DNA from: Bacteroidota bacterium
Lineage (GTDB): Bacteria; Bacteroidota; Rhodothermia; Balneolales; Balneolaceae
Assembly: GCA_024635465.1 (NCBI GenBank)
Contig: JAGXIS010000117.1
Coordinates: 1-5,826, forward strand
Length of the DNA stretch: 5,826 nt
Reading direction: 5' to 3'
Both the position numbers and the translations under genes were made by a program. The notes under the pieces were generated by a model. The model had not been told where the DNA came from and searched no databases. It worked only from the letters and a program-made list of their open reading frames with translations. Of the stretch, positions 1-5,826 are shown piece by piece. Each line of letters begins with the position of its first letter. Positions within the stretch are counted from its first letter, which is position 1.

Positions 1-338
1 ATTATCTTTTTCATTGAGATGTTGATTGTAATTTTTCCATGTTAATCGATATTAGGTTAGTGTGTATGAAAAATCAACGATTCGATTGAATATAATCTAA
101 TTATCCTAAAATACTTTTTTTGATTTTATCGAGAATCTATATTAGTTGCATCCTAAGATTCATTGGATGATCAAGAATATAAATACTTGTCAGGCAAAAG
201 TTTGAAGCCTGTATTGAAAGATGAGAATCCTGGCGTTACTCGTACGGTAAACTAACGCCAGCTCGAAAGACGATTGGTGGACTTAGTGGGAGCGATTGCG
301 ACAAATAAATCTTCTAAAACCTAAAAAATATTGGGGGT
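1..338. other. Gene-free AT-rich region downstream of citrate synthase
   Basis: I see no convincing coding region on either strand; all six frames are broken by stops into pieces of about 30 codons or less. The first 180 bases are very AT-rich and featureless. From about 190 to 310 the composition becomes more balanced and holds two inverted repeats: a weak 5-bp one (191-195 with 207-211) and a perfect 9-bp one (230-238 with 253-261, listed separately). A plus-strand open stretch from 157 to a stop at 253-255 gives about 32 protein-like residues with no ATG, so I do not call it a gene. No tRNA or rRNA was recognised. Confidence 0.6.
230..261. repeat. Perfect 9-bp inverted repeat (hairpin)
   Basis: The arms CTGGCGTTA (230-238) and TAACGCCAG (253-261) are exact reverse complements around a 14-nt loop, and the loop contains the palindrome CGTACG (241-246). 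The arms are GC-richer than the surrounding DNA. The hairpin lies about 78 bases past the citrate synthase stop codon in the direction of that gene's transcription, so it could stabilise or end that transcript. No T-run follows it on either strand, so it is not a classic intrinsic terminator. A short dispersed intergenic repeat or a structured RNA element is an equally good reading. Confidence 0.55.
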
Positions 339-1631
339 TTAACTCCTCTGATCCATATCAATAAATTCACGCTTGTTTTTGCCGGTGTAAATTTGGCGTG
401 GGCGTGTAATGGGTTGCTTCTCCTCTGTCATCTCTTTCCAGTTGGCTATCCAACCCGGCATTCTTCCCAGGGCAAACATCACAGTAAACATCTCTGTTGG
501 GATTCCCATAGCGCGATAGAGTAATCCGGAATAATAATCCACGTTGGGATACAATTTTTTCTCGATGAAATAATCGTCGTTTAAAGCAAATTCTTCGAGT
601 TGTTTGGCGATATCAAGTAATGGATCATTCACTTTTAGATCTTCAAATACATCATCGGCTGCTTTTTTGATGATGGTAGCCCGTGGGTCAAAATTTTTAT
701 AGACTCTGTGACCAAATCCCATCAATCGCTGTCCCGATTCCTTATCTTTAAATCGATCGAGCCACTTATCAACATTTTGTTTGCTGGCACCGCCATCATC
801 ATATATTTCTTGAAGCATTTCAATAACAGCCTGGTTTGCCCCACCGTGAAGGGGTCCCCAAAGCGCCATGACACCTGCTGATGCTGCAGCATACAAATTA
901 GCCTGAGATGAACCCACAACCCGTACTGTTGATGTTGAACAATTTTGCTCATGATCGGCATGAAGTATCAGTAGTTTATTTAGTGCAGATACGGTTTTGT
1001 CATTCAAATCATATTCTTCAGTAGGCATCCCAAACATCATATATAATAGATTGGCACTGTAGTTGAGCCTGTTTTGTGGGTACATTACCGGATGTCCTAT
1101 ACTGTTTTTATATGACCAGGCTGCGATGGTTGCACTTTTTGCAAGAAGCCTGTGAATAGTCCTATCAATATCATTCTGATTCTGATCAGGATTTAGGACA
1201 TCAGGATAGAAGGATGATAAGGCTCCAATCATTGAGCCCAATACCCCCATCGGATGTGCTCTTTGTGGGTATCCCTCAAAAAACTTTTTCATGTCCTCAT
1301 GAATCAGCGTATGATTGGTTACTGCATGATCAAAATCTTCGTATTGATTCGATGTAGGAAGTTCTCCATATATTAACAAGTAAGCTACCTCCAAAAATGA
1401 AGCCCGTTCAGCTAACTGTTCAATTGGATATCCCCTGTAGCGAAGTACCCCCTCCTCTCCGTCTAAAAATGTAATTTCACTTTTGGTAACAGCAGTGTTT
1501 TTTAATCCATAGTCGAGTGTTACATATCCGGTTTCATTTCTTAATGATCCTATGTCAAAAGCTTTTTCACCCTCTGTCCCTGTTATCTCTTCTAACGTAA
1601 TTGATGTTGAATTTAGTTTTATTTCAGCCAC
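339..1631 (-). CDS. gltA: Citrate synthase, type II (GltA-like)
   Basis: Condenses acetyl-CoA with oxaloacetate to citrate and CoA, the entry step of the TCA cycle, in the cytosol. The 430-aa length matches the bacterial hexameric type (E. coli GltA is 427 aa), and the sequence aligns with it from the N-terminal beta domain onward (ITFLDGEEGVLRYRG near residue 53). The catalytic residues are present: His262 in LHGGANQA, His308 in GFGHRVY and Asp365 in NVDYYSG. The substrate-binding HADHEQN block is at 224-230. Tyr142, Arg161, Lys165, His107 and Thr108 align with residues I recall as the E. coli NADH allosteric site, while E. coli Cys206 is a threonine here; NADH control is therefore possible but inferred. 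The start is GTG (1631-1629), supported by AAGGAG ending five bases upstream and by the absence of an in-frame ATG nearby. It is divergent from the ligase gene. The identification is very secure. Confidence 0.97.
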   Translation of the reverse strand: MAEIKLNSTSITLEEITGTEGEKAFDIGSLRNETGYVTLDYGLKNTAVTKSEITFLDGEEGVLRYRGYPIEQLAERASFLEVAYLLIYGELPTSNQYEDFDHAVTNHTLIHEDMKKFFEGYPQRAHPMGVLGSMIGALSSFYPDVLNPDQNQNDIDRTIHRLLAKSATIAAWSYKNSIGHPVMYPQNRLNYSANLLYMMFGMPTEEYDLNDKTVSALNKLLILHADHEQNCSTSTVRVVGSSQANLYAAASAGVMALWGPLHGGANQAVIEMLQEIYDDGGASKQNVDKWLDRFKDKESGQRLMGFGHRVYKNFDPRATIIKKAADDVFEDLKVNDPLLDIAKQLEEFALNDDYFIEKKLYPNVDYYSGLLYRAMGIPTEMFTVMFALGRMPGWIANWKEMTEEKQPITRPRQIYTGKNKREFIDMDQRS

Positions 1632-1636
1632 TGTAG

Positions 1637-1642
1637 CTCCTT
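1637..1642 (-). promoter_or_regulatory. Strong Shine-Dalgarno sequence of the citrate synthase gene
   Basis: On the minus strand the bases AAGGAG lie five bases before the GTG start. This near-perfect Shine-Dalgarno sequence decides the start codon, because no ATG is available in that frame nearby. The two complete plus-strand genes have no comparable site. Confidence 0.75.
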
Positions 1643-1704
1643 GCCTTAGATTTGATTGTCTTTTTCTTTGAACTTACAAATATTTAGGATAAAAAGGTAT
1701 TTAT

Positions 1705-1732
1705 ATCATATTTAGAATTTTTAAGATATCAA
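1705..1732 (-). promoter_or_regulatory. Candidate promoter of citrate synthase
   Basis: Read on the minus strand, TTGATA (1732-1727) and TATGAT (1710-1705) are separated by 16 bases. Each differs by one base from the sigma-70 consensus. Transcription would begin near 1698 and give a leader of roughly 66 bases that contains the Shine-Dalgarno sequence. The region is AT-rich, so chance matches are easy, and the main sigma factor of a Bacteroidota-like host may prefer a different motif. Confidence 0.35.
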
Positions 1733-1845
1733 TTGTCCCCTGCCCCATCAAACTTCACCTATTAAAAATTAGTTACCCGTTTACTCACACATTTTAATAT
1801 ACGAGCTATCCAAATCGAGGATAAACTCTGTGCATTTTTTAACTG

Positions 1846-1867
1846 GACTTCTAACATTTATGAAGTC
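1846..1867. repeat. Operator-like inverted repeat
   Basis: GACTTC (1846-1851) and GAAGTC (1862-1867) are exact reverse complements with a 10-base AT-rich spacer. Extending outward by two bases keeps 7 of 8 positions complementary. A dyad of this size and spacing between two divergent promoters is the usual form of a dimeric repressor or activator site. No regulator gene is visible in the window, and the match could be chance in AT-rich DNA. Confidence 0.3.
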
Positions 1868-1994
1868 AATTTAATCTGTATCACAAAACAAGAGTTATTC
1901 TTCCAAGAAAAATGGAATGATATTGCCTTTCAAAACATTATTTCTATAAGTCATTGAATACCAATTATTTCAGGACTTAATTTAATTTACTTAC

Positions 1995-2000
1995 TATAAT
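1995..2000 (+). promoter_or_regulatory. Candidate -10 element of the ligase gene
   Basis: A perfect TATAAT hexamer lies 27 bases before the ATG at 2028. It would start a transcript near 2007 with a leader of about 20 bases. No good -35 hexamer is found 16-18 bases upstream, so the assignment is weak. Confidence 0.25.
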
Positions 2001-2027
2001 TTTCATACTAAATATTTTTAAACAGTT

Positions 2028-3251
2028 ATGGATAACAAAGTAGCACTTTTGGGTTGGAGTCATCAGGCAATTGAAAGCATGCAAAAAATGGGGCGACCAT
2101 TTGTGATTGTAAGTTTTCCGGAATTTGAACAAACAGCTATCGATAATGATATCCCTTTTGTAGGATGGAATTTTAATGAGTGGAATGAACAATCAAACAG
2201 TCTACAGTTAAAGGAACTTTTGGATAAACACAACACTGATTTTGCAGTCCCACTATTTGAAGAAACCGTGGAGTGGGCCGGTGCGTTAAATTCAATTTTT
2301 CGGGACGATCCACGACTATTAAATCGTGCATACTTGTTCCGAAATAAAGCCATTATGAAACGGAAAGCACTTCTTGCAGGCCTAAGAGTAGGATTGTTTG
2401 AAGAAGTGTACTCCAAACAAGGTGTCCATGATTTTATGGATCGACTCAATGAAGCTAATCTTCAGCTTACCGGTGAAGAGGATGCATGGGTTCACCTAAA
2501 GCCATTCAGTGCAGCAGGAACCGTAGGACATAAGCTATTACGCAACAAAATTGATATTGATCATAAAGTAATAGATAAAGATTTCCCTTGCATGGTAGAG
2601 AGCCACCTACCGGGTAAAGAGTTTTCCTGCGAGGCTTTCATCCACAACGGTAAAATCAGGTTTTTAAATATTACTGAATATGTGAAGCTTGGATATTCAA
2701 ATTTTGTACCTGCAGGTCCCGATCTGGAAGCAAAACGTCCAATTATTCGAGAAGCTATGGAGCGTCTGGTAAAATCTTTTGGAATTGAGTACGGCATGAT
2801 CCATCCCGAATGGTTTTTAACCGAAGATAATACACTCAATTTCGGTGAAGTAGCTTGCCGTATTCCAGGCGGACATATTTTTGAATTGATTGAGAAGGCT
2901 CATGGATTTGATCCTATACAAGCACTGGTACTTTGCAGTGATCCCTCAGCTTCGGATGAAGAGATAGAAAACTTTTTCCCGAAATACAACACTAAGGACG
3001 ATCAGGAGTATGCGGGCAGCGTAATGGTATATCCCAAACCGGGGCACATTACAAAACTTCAGATACCTGACGAACTGAAGGAGGATTCTTTCTTTGAGGA
3101 TCACACTCTCTATGCACCATCCGAACACAAAGTATCTGACCAGCGTGAAGGATTTGGCAATCACTATGGAACCGTCTTTTTTAATGGTGATGATCCGGAT
3201 AGAATGCGTGAACTGTTACGTCACTACCAAGACGTTGATTTTTATGCTTAA
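2028..3251 (+). CDS. ATP-grasp carboxylate-amine ligase, L-amino-acid-ligase-like
   Basis: Predicted cytosolic enzyme that activates a carboxylate as an acyl-phosphate with ATP and joins it to an amine; the substrates cannot be read from sequence. The order is a Rossmann-like N-terminal part (1-100), a lysine-bearing linker helix (Lys107/Lys111, followed by GLRVGLF), an ATP-grasp core (about 115-300) and a C-terminal cap (about 328-407). In the core, Lys158 sits in HLKPFSAAGTVG. Glu191 and Glu198 lie in ESHLPGKEFSCEAF. Glu261 in HPEWFL and Glu274/Arg278 in FGEVACRIPGG fit the metal and phosphate positions. The EVAxRxxGG block and the 13-residue gap between the acidic pair resemble dipeptide ligases such as BacD/YwfE and carnosine-synthase-like enzymes. 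The ATG has no Shine-Dalgarno sequence. There is no signal peptide or membrane segment. The unrecognised 660-aa gene follows after 136 bases on the same strand. Biotin-carboxylase- or PurK-like roles are less likely. The fold is secure, the reaction is not. Confidence 0.85.
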   Translation: MDNKVALLGWSHQAIESMQKMGRPFVIVSFPEFEQTAIDNDIPFVGWNFNEWNEQSNSLQLKELLDKHNTDFAVPLFEETVEWAGALNSIFRDDPRLLNRAYLFRNKAIMKRKALLAGLRVGLFEEVYSKQGVHDFMDRLNEANLQLTGEEDAWVHLKPFSAAGTVGHKLLRNKIDIDHKVIDKDFPCMVESHLPGKEFSCEAFIHNGKIRFLNITEYVKLGYSNFVPAGPDLEAKRPIIREAMERLVKSFGIEYGMIHPEWFLTEDNTLNFGEVACRIPGGHIFELIEKAHGFDPIQALVLCSDPSASDEEIENFFPKYNTKDDQEYAGSVMVYPKPGHITKLQIPDELKEDSFFEDHTLYAPSEHKVSDQREGFGNHYGTVFFNGDDPDRMRELLRHYQDVDFYA

Positions 3252-3269
3252 TGAGAGGTCTACCCTATC

Positions 3270-3286
3270 TTGAAAGACAGTTTCAA
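3270..3286 (+). repeat. Small AT-rich hairpin after the ligase gene
   Basis: TTGAAA (3270-3275) and TTTCAA (3281-3286) form a 6-bp stem with a 5-base loop 18 bases past the ligase stop codon. The stem is AT-rich and no T-run follows, so it is at most a weak attenuator or processing site, not a confident terminator. Confidence 0.2.
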
Positions 3287-3387
3287 TAAAACATCTGATT
3301 AAATGTCACTTTCAACATGGGGTTATCCTTCACTACATTTAGACACATCGACAGATTATAAATCATAACCCAGTAAAGAGTATATAA

Positions 3388-5370
3388 TTGATAAGAAGCA
3401 GTAACCCATTACCGAAAGGTGTTGTAAATAAATACAACGAAACACTTGAAAACTTCAGAGATGCAACACCTCTGCTTTCAGAGAATCATAAAAAAAAGTT
3501 ATTGAGCAGCCTCGATCTGTTAACCGATTCCAAAGTTGGGATACAGTTTCTGTATGATCACATACAAGAACTTACGGAAGCCGGTATTTTTAGAGATACG
3601 ATGTGGGATGATCCTGCACGTCTGGTACCGGCACTGGTTGGGGGAACACTGAAGGCGGGGGATCAAACAACTATAGTAGAGGTGATAAGTGAACTGCGCA
3701 TGCTAGCTATTATGAATGGAAGCATTACACATAAGAAATTCTCTGCAGGAAAAGCCCGATTATATCTGGAGGAAACTCTAGTAAGTAACCTTGACCTCAT
3801 TTTCCCTTCAGGTTCGGAAGAGACACGTTCCATTGACGAGAATACATTAAAGAAAATTCGTGTATTGTTTGATTTTCTTACCGATCAGATATCGGTAAGC
3901 AGAATAAAAGGTAAACTTGCTAAAGAGATTGAACTGATCTGCGCTCAAAGGCCTGTGGTAACCGACAGAGTCCTTGAAATTATCAAAACTGTAAAAAATG
4001 AGATTGAACTCTCTTCAGAAAATGGTGATGATCGGAGGTTGGACTACTATGTAAATGCTGTATATACACCCTCTAAAAAAGCCGGGGAGCTTGATCCGGA
4101 TGATTACAAAAAATTTCTGGATCAGGCTAAACGTAAAGAAATTATAAATGAGTGTGAAGATCTTGCAGAAACAATGCATGATACGGGGTTGTCAGTAGAG
4201 TATCATGCTATCCTGTTAAGGCATGTGGCAAGGGAAGTCGGCTTGATAAAAATGGCCCTTGGCCTGGATAATGTGGGAAAAGCTGAACTGGACAAACATA
4301 AGAAGTTCGTGAGTGAACTCATTCTGAAAGTAATTCATCCCGAGACGGCTCGGTCTTGTTTCGGGTTGGCTAAACTGTTAGAGCGTTCACTTCTATCCCA
4401 TCAACCCGTAAAAAATGGACTGCAAAGGATTATGGGTTTAAGTTTAAACAGTGTTGTCGCGGCTAACATCAGAAAATCCAGACAAAACAGCACTCTTGAC
4501 CCTAAACATATTTTAACGGCAGATTGTCTGGGAATTCTTGGACAGCCTCTCGGGGTTGGTCAGGGTTGGAATCCTACGTGTCAATCAGCAAGAGGGATCA
4601 GTCTTTGGAGCAGCCATGCACCGGGCAAGCTTTTACGTATGGTAGAAAGTGCAGCTAAATCAAACAGCTTATGGATGAGATTTGAAGGTAATGTGATCAA
4701 ATCTGAAGAACTTATTTTGGGATTGGTTAAAGAGTTGGACTACAATCTGGACGCTGTTTCCGTTGTATTAGTACCTCATCTCGATAAAATTTATAACGAG
4801 ATGATGCGAAGGGCATCCAACCGTGCCGATGATCCCCATAAATGGGTTAACCCTGCCATGTATGGGCATTGGATTCCAACCGGATTTATTTCGACATATG
4901 ATTATTTAACAAACTCGATTAAAGATTACGAAAAGTTTATAAGAACTTTTTATATCACTCACCACCCTGAATACAATGGTGGAAACGATCTGGCTTATCC
5001 AAATCCGGTCGGTATATTTTTGACCTCCTCTACCGGTAAATTGATTGGTTTTCATGCTGTTTCAATTTTGCGGGTTCGAAAAGTTAAAGGGCAGGTACGC
5101 GTATATATTTTAAATCCCAATAATGAAGGTCGCCAGCGCTGGCAGGATAACATGCGCCCTACCGTGGCTGGAAATGGTGAGAGAGCCGGCGAATCATCAC
5201 TGCCGTTTTATCAATTTGCCTCCCGGCTTTATGCTTTCCACTTCAATCAGTCTGACTTAGATGATCTACGTAAAGTAGACTCTGATGAGATCGAGAAGGT
5301 AACCGAATTGGCAAAAACCAGCTGGGGAGAATCATACCGGTGGATGGATCCGGCAGGGTTTTTGGTTTAA
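3388..5370 (+). CDS. Unrecognised 660-aa protein with papain-like C-terminal region
   Basis: I do not recognise this protein by name. Residues 1 to about 370 look largely alpha-helical and charged, with no signal peptide, membrane segment or familiar motif. The region from about 375 onward looks like a thiol-enzyme fold. Gln392 and Cys398 lie in GQGWNPTCQSARG at the head of a probable helix, His556 in LIGFHAVSIL on a probable strand, and Asn576 in VYILNPNNEG on the next strand. The Gln-to-Cys distance of six equals that of papain (Gln19/Cys25), and the Cys, His, Asn order is the same. A role in peptide cleavage, acyl transfer or deamidation is inferred. The start is TTG at 3388, directly after an in-frame TAA; AAAGAG about seven bases upstream is a weak ribosome site, and the first in-frame ATG is codon 72. 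It follows the ligase gene by 136 bases. The coding region is sure, the catalytic reading moderate, the substrate unknown. Confidence 0.8.
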   Translation: MIRSSNPLPKGVVNKYNETLENFRDATPLLSENHKKKLLSSLDLLTDSKVGIQFLYDHIQELTEAGIFRDTMWDDPARLVPALVGGTLKAGDQTTIVEVISELRMLAIMNGSITHKKFSAGKARLYLEETLVSNLDLIFPSGSEETRSIDENTLKKIRVLFDFLTDQISVSRIKGKLAKEIELICAQRPVVTDRVLEIIKTVKNEIELSSENGDDRRLDYYVNAVYTPSKKAGELDPDDYKKFLDQAKRKEIINECEDLAETMHDTGLSVEYHAILLRHVAREVGLIKMALGLDNVGKAELDKHKKFVSELILKVIHPETARSCFGLAKLLERSLLSHQPVKNGLQRIMGLSLNSVVAANIRKSRQNSTLDPKHILTADCLGILGQPLGVGQGWNPTCQSARGISLWSSHAPGKLLRMVESAAKSNSLWMRFEGNVIKSEELILGLVKELDYNLDAVSVVLVPHLDKIYNEMMRRASNRADDPHKWVNPAMYGHWIPTGFISTYDYLTNSIKDYEKFIRTFYITHHPEYNGGNDLAYPNPVGIFLTSSTGKLIGFHAVSILRVRKVKGQVRVYILNPNNEGRQRWQDNMRPTVAGNGERAGESSLPFYQFASRLYAFHFNQSDLDDLRKVDSDEIEKVTELAKTSWGESYRWMDPAGFLV

Positions 5371-5476
5371 TTAAAAGTGTTATCTAAAATTCCTCTTATA
5401 TCTTGATTGGATCACTGCAATGACAGAATGCCCTGCAGATTATATCATCTTATGTTAAACAACTATAACCAAATTT

Positions 5477-5826
5477 ATGCTCAAACATATGGTTCGTCAC
5501 TCATCTAGAATTGAACTGAGTCAGGCAGCACTAAGACAGAATATTAATTTTATCCGGAAGAAGATTGGTCCTGATGTGATCTTTTCATCTGTTGTAAAGG
5601 CAGATGCTTTTGGTCATGGAATCGGCACATTTGTGCCAATGGCCGAGAATGTCGGGGTGAGACATTTTTCAGTTGCATCCAGCTATGAAGCATGGGAAGT
5701 GAGTGAAGCCCGGACGAAAGAGAGTTCTATTATGATAATGGGTATTTTGTATGATGACGATCTGGACTGGGTAATCGGTAATGAGGTAGAATTTTTTGTT
5801 TTTGATTTACAGCGCTTGAATAAAGC
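5477..5826 (+). CDS. alr: Alanine racemase, N-terminal part (cut by window end)
   Basis: PLP-dependent interconversion of L- and D-alanine, normally supplying D-Ala for peptidoglycan. About 116 codons are visible of the roughly 370-390 usual for the family. The N-terminal pattern fits: RIELSQAALRQNI near residues 11-23, then VVKADAFGHGI, in which Lys41 is the expected PLP-binding lysine of the family's KA[ND]AYGHG motif. Phe45 replaces the usual Tyr that contacts the cofactor phosphate. HFSVASSYEAWEVSEAR and MIMGILYDDDL continue the TIM-barrel pattern. The catalytic Tyr of the second domain lies outside the window. The ATG at 5477 is the first after an in-frame stop at 5456-5458; ATG at 5489 is an alternative, and neither has a Shine-Dalgarno sequence. 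It follows the 660-aa gene by 106 bases on the same strand. Another amino-acid racemase of the same fold is possible. Confidence 0.88.
   Translation, partial: MLKHMVRHSSRIELSQAALRQNINFIRKKIGPDVIFSSVVKADAFGHGIGTFVPMAENVGVRHFSVASSYEAWEVSEARTKESSIMIMGILYDDDLDWVIGNEVEFFVFDLQRLNK

Larger units (their letters stand above)
1632..2027. other. Divergent intergenic region between citrate synthase and ligase
   Basis: This 396-base AT-rich stretch must hold the promoters of both divergent genes. I see no coding region in it. It contains the candidate citrate synthase promoter near its left end, an inverted repeat at 1846-1867, and a TATAAT hexamer near its right end. No riboswitch, tRNA or repeat array was recognised. 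Confidence 0.6.

Noticed and set aside
230..261. Intrinsic terminator, integron attC site or group II intron domain V
   Set aside because: No T-run follows on either strand. The arms do not carry the RYYYAAC/GTTRRRY core pair in the right order, and the domain V catalytic triad and stem pattern are absent.
1..338. tRNA, SRP RNA, RNase P RNA or CRISPR repeat
   Set aside because: None of the conserved signatures is seen, and there is no repeated unit with regular spacing.
2063..2449. 128-codon minus-strand open frame inside the ligase gene
   Set aside because: It lies entirely opposite a well-supported ATP-grasp gene and its product shows no recognisable domain; it is a shadow frame.
2028..3251. 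Graspetide or microviridin-type peptide ligase
   Set aside because: The EVAxRxxGG block and overall layout resemble amino-acid ligases rather than the RimK-like enzymes that modify precursor peptides, and no convincing precursor gene is present.
5415..5438. Hairpin CTGCA/TGCAG between the 660-aa gene and the racemase
   Set aside because: It is only a 5-bp stem with a 14-base loop and no T-run; it is not distinguishable from chance.

Overview
The window looks like a piece of a free-living bacterial chromosome of moderate-to-low GC. My best guess is the Bacteroidota/Balneolota side of the tree. The guess rests on AT-rich intergenic DNA, two genes without a recognisable Shine-Dalgarno sequence, and the general character of the proteins. 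It was not tested by any search.

Layout. Bases 1-338 carry no convincing gene but contain a perfect 9-bp inverted repeat (230-261). Bases 339-1631 (minus strand) encode a complete type II citrate synthase with a GTG start and a strong Shine-Dalgarno sequence. Bases 1632-2027 are a divergent intergenic region with promoter-like sequences and one operator-like inverted repeat. Three plus-strand genes follow. They are a 407-aa ATP-grasp carboxylate-amine ligase related to the L-amino-acid ligase group (2028-3251), a 660-aa protein I do not recognise by name (3388-5370), and the 5' part of an alanine racemase gene (5477 to the window end).

How they may fit together. Citrate synthase is a housekeeping enzyme and is probably unrelated to the rest. 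The interesting part is the ligase gene followed by the 660-aa gene. The C-terminal third of the 660-aa protein shows a plausible papain-like catalytic set: Gln392, Cys398, His556 and Asn576, in the right order and with papain-like spacing. This follows about 370 residues of helical sequence of unknown family. An ATP-grasp ligase that makes amide bonds, next to a papain-like thiol enzyme that could cut or transfer acyl/peptidyl groups, is a recurring logic in peptide-metabolite and protein-modification operons. The alanine racemase downstream could supply D-alanine to such a pathway, but it is equally likely to be the ordinary cell-wall enzyme. The gaps of 136 and 106 bp mean co-transcription is plausible but not shown.
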